The notes beneath the pieces are model-generated. The model saw only the letters and a list, made by a program, of their open reading frames with translations. It did no database searches and had not been told where the DNA came from. From AC-32 sp963765785 (lineage in GTDB: Bacteria; Actinomycetota; Thermoleophilia; Gaiellales; Gaiellaceae): 64,000 nt of DNA. The position numbers were made by a program, and so were the translations under genes. This document shows, in pieces, positions 34,277 through 42,398 of the stretch (positions within the stretch are counted from its first letter, which is position 1; every line of letters starts with the position of its first letter). The DNA is taken from assembly GCA_963765785.1 (NCBI GenBank), contig CAVXXW010000001.1:124001-188000 (forward strand). Direction: 5' to 3'.

Positions 34277-36477
34277 TCAGCGCTTCGGGCGCACGGTGAT
34301 GGTGACAGCGCTGCTCGTCGTCACGGCGCCCGCATTGTCCGTCGCCCGCGCCGTCAGGGTATGGCTCCCCTGCGGGACGTTCCTCCACGTCAATGCGTAG
34401 GGCGCGCTGGTGTCCTGGCCCAAGACGGTCGTGCCGTCGCGGAACTCGACCCTCGTGACGGCCCCGTCGGCATCGCTCGCCGTTGCCTGGATCGTGATCG
34501 TCGGCTTCCAGGTGAAGATCGCAGCATCGACCGGATACGTGATGCTCACGCTCGGCGGAGTGTTGGGCGGCGGTGGCGGCGGTGGCGGAGGAGGCGGCGG
34601 CGGCGGGTTGTTGACCGTGATGCCGGACGCCAGACTCGTCGTGACGCCGCCCAAATCGTCGGTCGCGCGCGCCGTGAGCGAGTAGGTCCCGGCGCCGACG
34701 CCGCTCCAGCTGAAGGTGTAGGGCGCGGTCGTGTCCTCGCCGAGCTTCGTCTGACCGTTGAAGAACTCGACCTTCGCGATGCTGCCGTCGGTGTCCGACG
34801 CCGTCGCGGCCAGATCGATCGTCGCCGGCGCGCCGAAGGTCGCGCCGTTCGCAGGTTGCGTGAGCGTGACCGTCGGCAGCGAGTCACCCTGGAGCGACAC
34901 CATGCGCGCGACCGAAGGGACCCCGTTCGAGTCGATGATGAAGAGCATGTAGAAGCCCGGCGGCGCGACGTTGGCGTTGGCCGGCGCAGTCGCCGTGAGG
35001 CTCGTCGCGCCGGCGGTGAAGGTCAGCGGGATGTAGCGCTGCTCCATGTTGTTCGAGTGCGTGACCGCGCCGAGCCGGACGAGGGCGATCTTGCTGATCG
35101 ACGCCGGGTTTGCCGTCGCGATGTTCATCGCCGCGCCGTAGAACGTCGTCGTAGGCGCGGAGTCGATCGTCGGTCGTGGCGCTGGGCGTGCCGTCGGCCT
35201 GGAACAGGTAGGGCGGCGAGAAGATCTGTGCGTTCTTGCCGAGGTACCCCACCTGATCACAGGTGCCGCAGATCCCGCCGCCGGCCGACAAAACGCGCCC
35301 GTCGGGCAGGAGCAGCGCCGTCGAGTGGTACTGACGCGTCACCGACTCCGAGGCGAGCGTCCGCCACTGGCCGGTGGCGGGGCTCCACTGCTCGGCCGCG
35401 TAGACGCCGGCGTTGAGATCGACGAGCGACGCGCCCGACGAGTTGCCTCCGGTCGCGAGAACCGTCCCGTCGGCGAGCACGGTCAGGTTGAACTGACGCC
35501 GCCCGAACGCCATCGGCGCCGTCGCCGTCACCTGCGGGAGTGGCGCCGTTGATGTCGACGACTCGTGCGTCCTTCGTCGAGGGGCCGCCGCCCGCGACGA
35601 GCATCTTGCCAACGTCGTAGAGCGCATGACCACCGTAGTCCCGGTTGATCGTGTCTCTCTGTCCAAACGCCTGCCACGCACCGGTCCCGGACGTGTCGAG
35701 CGCGCGCAGCGTTTGGTCGGGACCGGAGTAGAAGGCGCGGCCGCTCGGGGCGACGTCGAGCCACGGGTACAGCGGCAGGCTGAGCACCGCGCTGTTGAGC
35801 GCGCGCAGGCTTCCCGAAACCGTCCGCACCTCAGGCGTGTCGACGCGACCCGACGTGATCAGCATCTCGCCGTTGCTGAGCGGCGTCACCGTCGGGTACC
35901 AGCGCCCGCCCAGCATGTTCGGGCCGAGGCTCCAGAGGTTCGTGACGGGATCGAAGAGGTGCGTCTGGACGATCCCGTTGAGCTGCTGGTCCTTGTTGCC
36001 GCCTGCCATGAACATCCTGCCGTCGGGGAGATGCGCGAGGCCGCTGCAGAAGATGTTGAAGCCGGTGTCAACGTCCACCGGCGTCTGCGTCCCCGTCACC
36101 GGGTCCCACAGGGTCGCCCGCGTGTGGTCCTGCACGGGGTACGTCTCGGTCGCGTTGTCGCCGATCGAGTCGTACGCGAGCACCTTTCCGTTCGGCAGCA
36201 GCGCGACGTGGATGCCGACGACGGGCCAGTCGACGACCGGGCCCCACTGGCCGACGTCCTGCGGGCCGCTGAGGGCGGGCGCCGCTGCCCGCGCGGCGCG
36301 TCTCGAGACGGCGAGCGTGTGGACGTCGAGCGCTCGTTCCTGCTGGGGTGTGAGCGTGACCGCATCTTCGGCCGCGTGGCCGGTGGCGGTACCTACACCG
36401 TCGTGTGCGCCTGCACCCGGAGCACCGAGTGCAGCCGCGACGGCAGACGCGACGAGCATGACGCCTAGTCGGGACAA
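34277..36477 (-). CDS. Secreted copper radical oxidase-like protein (galactose/glyoxal oxidase type), two frameshifts
   Basis: A signal peptide is followed by a kelch propeller, a DUF1929-type domain, and two Ig-like domains split by a 14-proline linker. Three frames must be joined: drop one base of GGG at 35536-35538 (gives NGATPQVTATAPM) and one of GG at 35178-35179 (gives SARPTIDSAP). Copper-oxidase residues are then all present: Cys144 in FNIFCSGLAH and Tyr194 in RWYPT (the cross-linked Cys-Tyr pair), Tyr-His in RQYHSTALLLPDGR and His in VTHSNNMEQRYIPL. The start is TTG 36477 with GGGAGG upstream. Family enzymes oxidise alcohols or aldehydes to give peroxide; the substrate is unknown. Confidence 0.85.
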
Positions 36478-36516
36478 GCCTGCCTCCCGTTCCGCAGATT
36501 CGCGCTGACCGTAAGC

Positions 36517-36528
36517 CGTCGAACGACG
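36517..36528. promoter_or_regulatory. Small palindrome upstream of the oxidase gene
   Basis: CGTCG-AA-CGACG lies 40 bases upstream of the oxidase start in the gap 36478-36577. It could be an operator, but short palindromes are common in GC-rich DNA. Nothing else stands out in this gap. Confidence 0.25.
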
Positions 36529-36577
36529 TCTAGCTACTGGCCCAAGGTCGAGGATCGGCCGCGGAGGCGCGCCCGGC

Positions 36578-36964
36578 CTAGGAGCGGGCGAGCTCCGCGA
36601 CCCGGCGGCCGATGTCGTCCCGCAGCGCCCGCACCTCCGGCAGGGGCCGCCCGATCGGGTCCGGCAGGTTCCAGTCGACGTAGCGCTTCCCCGGCAGCAC
36701 AGGACAGGCGTCCTCGCCGCAGCCCATCGTCACGACGACGTCGGCCCACTCGACGTCGGCCGCGTCAATTGTCTTCGGCCGGCGCTCCGAGACGTCGATG
36801 TCGACCTCGGCGAGCGCCTCGACCACCTCGGGATGCAGCTCTCGCTCGGGTCTCGAACCCGCCGAGCGCGCCTCTCCGCCTAACCGCTCGTAGAGCGCCT
36901 GCGCCATCTGGGAGCGTCCTGCGTTCCCGATGCAGACGAAGTACGCGCGCGGCAAACCGCTCAC
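36578..36964 (-). CDS. arsC: Arsenate reductase, low-molecular-weight phosphatase type
   Basis: The protein is 128 residues. It reduces arsenate to arsenite using a thiol partner. The phosphatase-like loop is CIGNAGRS (Cys11 to Arg17), further cysteines are Cys82 and Cys87 in GCGEDACPV, and the general-acid Asp is in NLPDP. The pair Cys82/Cys87 fits the thioredoxin-coupled type, although mycothiol-linked enzymes share the fold. GTG 36964 overlaps the arsR stop (GTGA), so the two form an operon. Confidence 0.93.
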   Translation of the reverse strand: MSGLPRAYFVCIGNAGRSQMAQALYERLGGEARSAGSRPERELHPEVVEALAEVDIDVSERRPKTIDAADVEWADVVVTMGCGEDACPVLPGKRYVDWNLPDPIGRPLPEVRALRDDIGRRVAELARS

Positions 36965-37320
36965 GCCGCCGCCGCTTCCGCGCCGCCCGGCCCGCCGAGT
37001 GCGAGCGCGAGCTCGGCGACCGCGTCCGGGACGAGCCGGTAATGCACCCACGTGCCGCGCTTGCGCGCGACTTCCACGAGACCCGCCTCGCGCAGCACTC
37101 GCAGATGGTGCGAGACGGTCGGCTGGGACAGGCCGAGCGTGCCGATGAAGTCGCACACGCAGACGTCCTCGGCTCCCGCGAGCCGGTTCACGATCGCGAC
37201 GCGGCTCGGGTCGGCGAGCGCCTTGAAGCGCAAGGCCAGCGAGCGAGCCGCCTCCTGCTCGAGCGGCGGCGCGCCTGGCGAACAGCAGGCGGGCGGAACG
37301 ACGACGGTGAGCTCTTTCAT
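36961..37320 (-). CDS. arsR: ArsR-family arsenic-responsive repressor
   Basis: The protein is 119 residues with a winged helix: LADPSRVAIVNRL, then the metal-sensing EDVCVCDFIG (Cys54, Cys56; the ELCVCDL site of ArsR), then recognition helix LSQPTVSHHLRVL. An extra cysteine pair near the start (Cys12, Cys13) can provide further As(III) ligands. The ATG at 37320 lies inside the operator 37319-37334. It should repress arsR-arsC and the divergent micro-gene at 37374. Confidence 0.94.
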   Translation of the reverse strand: MKELTVVVPPACCSPGAPPLEQEAARSLALRFKALADPSRVAIVNRLAGAEDVCVCDFIGTLGLSQPTVSHHLRVLREAGLVEVARKRGTWVHYRLVPDAVAELALALGGPGGAEAAAA

Positions 37321-37339
37321 TGACGATCATCAATATAAC
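37319..37339. promoter_or_regulatory. ArsR operator and divergent -10 elements
   Basis: ATTGACGATCATCAAT (37319-37334) is a near-perfect 16-base palindrome with one mismatched pair and matches known ArsR operators (ATTGA...TCAAT type). TATAAC (37334-37339) is the rightward -10; TATATT on the other strand is the leftward -10. One bound repressor would block arsR-arsC and the cysteine-rich peptide gene together. Confidence 0.75.
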
Positions 37340-37373
37340 AGCTACGGTCGAGGCACACGAAAGGAGGCTCCGA

Positions 37374-37433
37374 ATGCACGCCTGCGACTGCGACTGCCCC
37401 TGCGGCGACGGCTGCGACTGCGGCTGCTGCTAG
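37374..37433 (+). CDS. 19-residue cysteine-rich micropeptide, metallothionein-like
   Basis: The encoded peptide is MHACDCDCPCGDGCDCGCC: eight cysteines in 19 residues, mostly as CxC pairs, plus four Asp and one His. A perfect ribosome site AAGGAGG (37361-37367) lies six bases before the ATG, and the gene is transcribed away from arsR across the ArsR operator. Clustered CxC pairs are typical of metal-chelating peptides, so binding of As(III) or another soft metal is the natural guess. I know of no named family this short. Its TAG overlaps the convergent ychF stop by three bases. Confidence 0.72.
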   Translation: MHACDCDCPCGDGCDCGCC

Positions 37434-38350
37434 ACGTTGAAGCGGACGGTGAGCACGTCGCCGTCCTGCACCTCGTAGGTCTTGCCCTCGAGGCGCTGCC
37501 GTCCGCGACGTGCCACCTCCGCGTAGCTGCCCGCGTCGACCAGCTCGTCCCACCGGACGACCTCCGCGCGGATGAAGCCGCGCGCGATGTCGGTGTGAAT
37601 CGTGCCCGCCGCGTCGAGCGCGGTCTGGCCCGCACGCAGCGTCCAGCCGCGCGCCTCCGTTTCGCCGGCGGTGAAGAACGTGATCAGCCCGAGCGCCTCG
37701 AACAGGCGCCGGACGACCTCGTCCAGCGCCGGCGGCCCGTCCCGAAACGCAGCCGCGTCCTCCTCCGGCAGCTCGGCCAGCTCGGCTTCGAGCTTCAGGT
37801 CGATCCCGCCGGGCCCATTCACGACGGGCACGAGCGGCTTCGTCGTCAGCGGCTCGAGCTCCGGCGGCAGCTCGCCCTCCCAGTCCCGCAGCGACCGCCC
37901 GCCGTCGAGCCACGCCAGGACGCGCTCGAGCTCGGCCACCTCGGCCCGTAGCTGCGGTTCGCCCGACTTCGCCTGCTTCGCCACCCGCTCGAGCCGCCGC
38001 TCGACGTGGTCGCGGTCGGCCACGAGCAGCTCCAGCTCAAGCCGCTCGAGGTCGCCGTCCGAATCGGCGCCCGGCGAGAACCCGTCCGCCACCGCCAGCA
38101 GCGCGTCGACCTGGCGCAGGTTCCCGAGCAGCTGCGGCCCCGTCCCGGGCACGTCCACCACACGCGCGGCCGCCGGAGTCACCTTCGCCGCCGAGACCAC
38201 ATCCGCAAGCTGATCGAGCCGCTCGTCGGTGATCGGCGCCATGCCGACGTGCTCCTTGCCGAAGTCGGGCCCGACGCCGGCGCGCGTGAGCACGTTGAAG
38301 AGCGTGGTCTTCCCGGCCGCCGGGAGGCCGACGATTCCTGCCTCTAGCAC
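37430..38350 (-). CDS. ychF: YchF/Obg-like ATPase-GTPase, short form
   Basis: The protein is 306 residues against about 360 normally. G1 GLPAAGKTTLFN and the following FGKEHVGMAPITDERLDQL are YchF-typical; G3 is VVDVPG. The G4-like region reads PVVNGPG rather than NxxE/NKxD, and the helical insert is reduced. The C-terminal TGS domain is present (ARGWTLRAGQTALDAAGTIHTDIARGFIRAEV, DGDVLTVRFN). YchF proteins bind ribosomes and respond to stress. GTG 38350 has GGAGG seven bases upstream. Confidence 0.88.
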   Translation of the reverse strand: MLEAGIVGLPAAGKTTLFNVLTRAGVGPDFGKEHVGMAPITDERLDQLADVVSAAKVTPAAARVVDVPGTGPQLLGNLRQVDALLAVADGFSPGADSDGDLERLELELLVADRDHVERRLERVAKQAKSGEPQLRAEVAELERVLAWLDGGRSLRDWEGELPPELEPLTTKPLVPVVNGPGGIDLKLEAELAELPEEDAAAFRDGPPALDEVVRRLFEALGLITFFTAGETEARGWTLRAGQTALDAAGTIHTDIARGFIRAEVVRWDELVDAGSYAEVARRGRQRLEGKTYEVQDGDVLTVRFNV

Positions 38351-38402
38351 GGCTAGCCCTCCTCCCGGTGATGGGAGTCCGTCATTCGGTCGCTAACACC
38401 AA

Positions 38403-38468
38403 GCCAGAAGCAGTGATTGCCTGCGGCGCAGGCTGGACGCCTGGGCAAGGGCGAGCGCGGCTTCTGGC
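38403..38468. ncRNA. Candidate structured RNA or terminator-like element
   Basis: A nine-base perfect stem, GCCAGAAGC (38403-38411) with GCTTCTGGC (38460-38468), encloses a second perfect hairpin GCCTGC-GGC-GCAGGC (38419-38433) and a weaker third one near 38439-38454. The 66 bases could fold into a three-way junction. It lies between the sigma-factor gene and ychF, both on the minus strand, in a gap (38351-38517) that has no coding sequence. No family is recognised and there is no T-run. Confidence 0.4.
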
Positions 38469-38517
38469 GCAGCGTGATAGCGGGCGAGGGGCGGGCTTTC
38501 ATTGCCGGGTGGAGGGC

Positions 38518-39078
38518 TCAGTCTTGCGTGAGCTGCTTCTGCAGGGAGGCGAGAGCGCGATGCTGAAGCGACTTCACGGCGCCTTCCGACTTGTCCAGGA
38601 TCGTCCCCGCCTCGCCGTTCGAGAAGTTGAACAGGAACTTGAGCATCAGCACCTGCTGCTGCTCGGTCGAGAGGTCGTCGATCAACTCGAGCATGCTCTT
38701 CCGGCCGATCGCATGGAACGCCGCGTCCTCCGCCGACGGCTCCGGTGCGTCCTGCCGCTCCGGCACCTCCTCGTCCGGCTGCCAGCGCCGCGAGGCCCGG
38801 AAGTGGTCCATCGCCAGGTTGTGCGCGATCCGGAAGAGCCACGCCGAGAACGGCGCCGACTGCCAGCGGAAGCGTCCGATCGCCTCGAGCATCTTCAGGA
38901 ACGTCTGGGTCGTCAGGTCCTCGGCGTCGTGCCGGTTGCCGACGCTCATGTGCAGATAGCTGTAGATCCGGTCGAAGTGCAGGAGGTAGAGCGCCTCGAG
39001 CGCCTCGCGGTCGCCCTGCTGGGCGAGCTCGACCAGCTTGCGTAGGTCCTCGGTGTTCGTCCGCGCGACGGCGTTCAC
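38518..39078 (-). CDS. ECF-type RNA polymerase sigma factor
   Basis: The protein is 186 residues. Sigma region 2 has ALYLLHFDRIYSYLHMSVGNRHDAEDLTTQTFLKML and FSAWLFRIAHNLAMDHFR; region 4 has LSTEQQQVLMLKFLFNFSNGEAGTILDKSEGAVKSLQHRAL. Regions 1.1 and 3 are missing, as in extracytoplasmic-function sigma factors. No anti-sigma gene is adjacent, so its control is not visible here. GTG 39078 is the start. Confidence 0.93.
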   Translation of the reverse strand: MNAVARTNTEDLRKLVELAQQGDREALEALYLLHFDRIYSYLHMSVGNRHDAEDLTTQTFLKMLEAIGRFRWQSAPFSAWLFRIAHNLAMDHFRASRRWQPDEEVPERQDAPEPSAEDAAFHAIGRKSMLELIDDLSTEQQQVLMLKFLFNFSNGEAGTILDKSEGAVKSLQHRALASLQKQLTQD

Positions 39079-39118
39079 CGGAAAGGCTTGCCCCGCTGCG
39101 GCAGACGGCTAACGCGCC

Positions 39119-39346
39119 TCAGGCGGGCGTGAATCCAACGCGGCCCTCGCGCACGAACCGCTTCACGTAGACGACGCGGCGCAGGGAGACCGTATAGCGG
39201 CCGTCCTCAGCGGGGAGCGCAAAGGCGCCGTCGCGGTCGTCCCCGATCGCCTGCTCGAGCTTGTCGGCGGTCGTCTCGTCGACGAAGGCGCCCATTATCT
39301 GGCCGCCGTCGAAGGCGATCTCGATGCGGACGCGCTCGTCAGCCAC
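39119..39346 (-). CDS. Small conserved-looking protein, unknown function
   Basis: The protein is 75 residues, beta-rich and charged, with MADERVRIEIAFDGGQIMGAFVD and RYTVSLRRVVYVKRF. No family is recognised. It overlaps the end of the methylmalonyl-CoA epimerase gene by eight bases and is read in the same direction, so it is probably co-translated with it. Confidence 0.6.
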   Translation of the reverse strand: MADERVRIEIAFDGGQIMGAFVDETTADKLEQAIGDDRDGAFALPAEDGRYTVSLRRVVYVKRFVREGRVGFTPA

Positions 39347-39743
39347 CGCTGACGATCTCCGCTAGCACGCCATGGACGGAATCGGGATGGACGAACGCCA
39401 CCTGCAGGCCGAACAGGCCGCGCTTCGGCCGTTCGTCGATCAGCTCCGCGCCCTCGGCCTGGAGATCGTCGAGCGCGGCACCGACGTCGTCGACCTCGAA
39501 CGCGACGTGGTGCATCCCGGGACCCCGCTTGGCGAGGAACTTGCCGACCGGCGTGTCGTCGCCGAGCGCCGCGACCAGCTCGACCCGGCTGGCGCCGACG
39601 CGCAGCGAGGCGGCCTCGACGCCCTGGTCGCTCATCGTCTCGCGGTGCTCGAGGTGGGCGCCGAAGAGGCGCTCGTAGGTGGCGACAGCGCCGTCGAGAT
39701 CGTCGACGGCGACGCCCAGGTGATGAATCCCGTGCGGCTCCAC
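39339..39743 (-). CDS. mce: Methylmalonyl-CoA epimerase
   Basis: This 134-residue VOC-fold protein interconverts (R)- and (S)-methylmalonyl-CoA in propionyl-CoA metabolism. Typical features are HHLGVAVDDLDGAVATYERLFG, GMHHVAFEVDDV and KRGLFGLQVAFVHP, with metal-binding His and Glu residues (HHLG, GMHH, LAEI). The mutase genes are not in this window. Confidence 0.92.
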   Translation of the reverse strand: MEPHGIHHLGVAVDDLDGAVATYERLFGAHLEHRETMSDQGVEAASLRVGASRVELVAALGDDTPVGKFLAKRGPGMHHVAFEVDDVGAALDDLQAEGAELIDERPKRGLFGLQVAFVHPDSVHGVLAEIVSGG

Positions 39744-39763
39744 GCCGCCGCGATGCTACCGGG

Positions 39764-41272
39764 TCATTCTGCCGCGACGACGCGGACCGTGCCGACGGTC
39801 TCCGAGGCCCGGGACTCGACCTCGACGTCGCCGATCAAGTCGGTGAGCTCGGCGCGGTCGAGCGTCTCCTTCTCGAGCAGCGCCTTCGCGATGCGGTCGA
39901 GGACCGGCCGATGCTTCTGGAGGAGCCGGATCGCCTCCGCGTACGCCTCGTCGGTCAGCCGTGCCTGCTCCTGGTCGCGCAGCCGCTTCGTCTCCTCTGA
40001 GAGCGCGTAGTTGTCGGCGCGCATCGTGCGGGAAGCGGTCGCGTTCGACATCCCGTACTCGAACACCATCGCGCGAGCGACCTCGGTGGCCTTCTCGAGG
40101 TCGTTGGCGGCGCCGTTGGTCACTCGCCCGAACACGATCTGCTCCGCAGCGCGGCCGCCGAGGAACACCTTCAGCAGGTCAGCGAACTCCTCCGCGGTGT
40201 GCAGGTAGCGCTCCTCGCTCGGGAGGTTCAGCGTGTAGCCGAGCGCCTGACCGCGCGAGACGATCGTCACCTTGTGGACGGGCAGGAGGTCGCCGGTCAG
40301 GTGCGACATGACGGCGTGCCCGGCCTCGTGGTAGGCGATGATCCGCCGCTCCTTCTCCGTCATCACCTTCCGCTGCTGGAGGCCGGCCACCACGCGCTCC
40401 ATCGCATCCTCGAAGTCGGCCTGCCGGATCGAGTTGCGGTCCGCGCGGCCTGCGAAGATCGCCGCCTCGTTCGCGATGTTCTCGAGCTCGGCGCCAGTCA
40501 GCCCGGAGGTCTGGCGGGCAATCGACTTCAGGTCGACGTCGGGAGACATGGGTTTCCCGCGCGTGTGCACCTTGAGAATCTGTTCGCGGCCGGCGAGGTC
40601 GGGTGCCGCCACCAGCACCTGCCGGTCGAACCGGCCCGGCCGCAGGAGCGCTGTGTCGAGATCCTGGAGGCGGTTCGAAGCGCCCATCACGATCACCTGG
40701 TCGCGCGCCGCGAAGCCGTCGAGCTCGACGAGCAGCTGGTTGAGAGTCTGGTCCTGCTCCCGCGAGAAGCCGTGTCCGGTCCGCTGAGCGCCGACCGCGT
40801 CGAGCTCGTCGATGAAGACGATCGCCGGCGCGTTCTTGCGCGCCTCTTCGAAGAGCTTGCGGATCCGCGCGGCGCCGAGGCCGGCGAACATCTCGACGAA
40901 GGCGGAGGCGCTCTGCGCGTAGAAGCGCGCGCCCGCCTCGCTCGCGATCGCCTTGGCCAGCAGCGTCTTGCCGGTGCCGGGCGGCCCGTAGAGCAGGATC
41001 CCCTTCGGCACGCGCGCGCCCAGCCGGCCGAAGCGGACCGGGTCGCGGAGGAAGTCGATCACCTCGCGCAGCTCCTCCTTGGCCTCATCGAGACCCGCCA
41101 CGTCGTTCCAGGAGACCTTCGAGTCGCTGGTGATCGTCTTCGAGGCCGTGACGCGCGGCATCACCTGCAGCGTGCGCCAGAGGATGTAGACCATCAGGAC
41201 GAGCAGGACCGCGAAGAAAAGCGGCAACCAGGCCGCGATCCCGTCACGGAGGAAGACCAGCCAGTTCCCCAT
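39764..41272 (-). CDS. ftsH: FtsH-like membrane AAA metalloprotease with short N-terminus
   Basis: The protein is 502 residues. It has one N-terminal helix (about 14-32) instead of the usual two helices with a periplasmic domain, then the AAA domain: Walker A GPPGTGKT, Walker B IVFIDELDAVG and SRH ASNRLQDLDTALLRPGRFD. The M41 peptidase zinc site HEAGH is near residue 318, with a later Asp in NDLEKAT. It degrades membrane or short-lived proteins. Being about 120-150 residues shorter than standard FtsH, it is probably a paralogue rather than the main copy. A good promoter (41284-41312) sits just upstream. Confidence 0.9.
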   Translation of the reverse strand: MGNWLVFLRDGIAAWLPLFFAVLLVLMVYILWRTLQVMPRVTASKTITSDSKVSWNDVAGLDEAKEELREVIDFLRDPVRFGRLGARVPKGILLYGPPGTGKTLLAKAIASEAGARFYAQSASAFVEMFAGLGAARIRKLFEEARKNAPAIVFIDELDAVGAQRTGHGFSREQDQTLNQLLVELDGFAARDQVIVMGASNRLQDLDTALLRPGRFDRQVLVAAPDLAGREQILKVHTRGKPMSPDVDLKSIARQTSGLTGAELENIANEAAIFAGRADRNSIRQADFEDAMERVVAGLQQRKVMTEKERRIIAYHEAGHAVMSHLTGDLLPVHKVTIVSRGQALGYTLNLPSEERYLHTAEEFADLLKVFLGGRAAEQIVFGRVTNGAANDLEKATEVARAMVFEYGMSNATASRTMRADNYALSEETKRLRDQEQARLTDEAYAEAIRLLQKHRPVLDRIAKALLEKETLDRAELTDLIGDVEVESRASETVGTVRVVAAE

Positions 41273-41283
41273 TCCCTGCTCTC

Positions 41284-41312
41284 GTTATCGCCCGCTTTGG
41301 GCGCCGAGTCAA
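41284..41312 (-). promoter_or_regulatory. Sigma-70-type promoter for the ftsH-like gene
   Basis: On the minus strand TTGACT (41312-41307), directly after the upstream gene's TAG, is followed by a 17-base spacer and GATAAC (41289-41284). Transcription should begin about 41277, only a few bases before the ATG at 41272, so the leader is almost absent. Confidence 0.65.
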
Positions 41313-42398
41313 CTAGTCCACGCGTTCGAGCCGCGGGTTCTCGCGGTAGTGGCGGCCGACTTTCGCCGACCCGCGCCCGTCGGTCATGACGATGTCGGCC
41401 GTGAAGTCGTTCTCCCCGCGGATGAGCGCCGAGCCGACACCGTAGGAGTCGACCGGCACGCCGCGCTCCTCGAAGGCCCGGATCCGCTCGACCGTGAAGC
41501 CGCCGGACACGACGATCTTGACGTGCTCGAAGCCGTCACGGTCGAGCGCCTCGCGCACCTTGCGGACGAGCTGCTCGTTCACGCCGCGCGGGTCGAAGTC
41601 GCCCATCTCGTTCCAGAGCGAGCGGTCGACCAGCTGCCCAGAGGTGTCGAGCCGGACCCCCCAGAGCCGCGGCCCGAGCGCCCGCGCCACTTCGAGCGAG
41701 GTGCCGACCGAGTCGTTCTCGAAGTCGACGAGGACGGTGACGTTCATGTCGGACTCGAGGTTCTCGACGAACTTCGCCGCCGCCAGCACCGTGTTCGCGC
41801 CGTAGGCGCCGATCAGCGCGTGCGGGACGGTGCCGATTCCGCGGCCGCCCCACCAGGAGGCCTGCGCGTCGGAGGTGACGCCGATCTCGGCGCCGACGAT
41901 CTGGCCGGCGACGTACGCGGCGTAGCCGTCGCCCGTCTGCACCCGGTGGTGGTCGTGCCGTGCCGGCATGAAGATGATCGGCTTGCGGTTCGCCGCCTCG
42001 AGGACGCGTACCACGTTGCTCGTGATCAGCGTCCGCCGTGCCAGCACGCCGAGGTAGACCGTCTCGAGGTGCGCGAAGCCTGTGTAGTCGCCTTCGATCG
42101 TCAGCACCGGCTCGTACGGGCCGATCGGGTCGCCGTCGTAAAGCGCGTGGACGGTGAGGTCGTCCCAGTCGTCCGCGCAGAGCTTGAGCACGGCGATGGC
42201 CTCGTCGATCCCGCCCAGGTACGAGTGACGCTTCTGGAAGACCTGCATCACGACCCGCGGGTGCCGGCCGTCGCGGATCAGCACCTGGCGCGTGTGGTTG
42301 AAGTACGCGTCGGTGTAGTAGCCCTCCCGCATCTTCTCGACCGGGAGCTCGAAGATCTCGGGCGGCAGCCGCTTAGTTGTGACTCTCTGTTGCTGCAT
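41313..42398 (-). CDS. pncB: Nicotinate phosphoribosyltransferase-type enzyme
   Basis: The protein is 361 residues and makes nicotinate mononucleotide in NAD salvage. Family features are YYTDAYF near residue 27, FMPARHDHHRVQTGDGYAAY with the reactive histidine region, VDFENDSVG, GVRLDTSGQL and VVSGGFTVERI, the (beta/alpha)8 phosphate site. It is of the short archaeal/actinobacterial kind rather than the 400-residue E. coli form. It overlaps the DUF1385 gene by 26 bases. Confidence 0.87.
   Translation of the reverse strand: MQQQRVTTKRLPPEIFELPVEKMREGYYTDAYFNHTRQVLIRDGRHPRVVMQVFQKRHSYLGGIDEAIAVLKLCADDWDDLTVHALYDGDPIGPYEPVLTIEGDYTGFAHLETVYLGVLARRTLITSNVVRVLEAANRKPIIFMPARHDHHRVQTGDGYAAYVAGQIVGAEIGVTSDAQASWWGGRGIGTVPHALIGAYGANTVLAAAKFVENLESDMNVTVLVDFENDSVGTSLEVARALGPRLWGVRLDTSGQLVDRSLWNEMGDFDPRGVNEQLVRKVREALDRDGFEHVKIVVSGGFTVERIRAFEERGVPVDSYGVGSALIRGENDFTADIVMTDGRGSAKVGRHYRENPRLERVD

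Noticed and set aside
34564..34605. GGC/GGT-rich tract as a DNA repeat or CRISPR-like element
   Set aside because: It encodes the proline linker of the oxidase on the minus strand; no CRISPR array or spacer pattern is present in the window.
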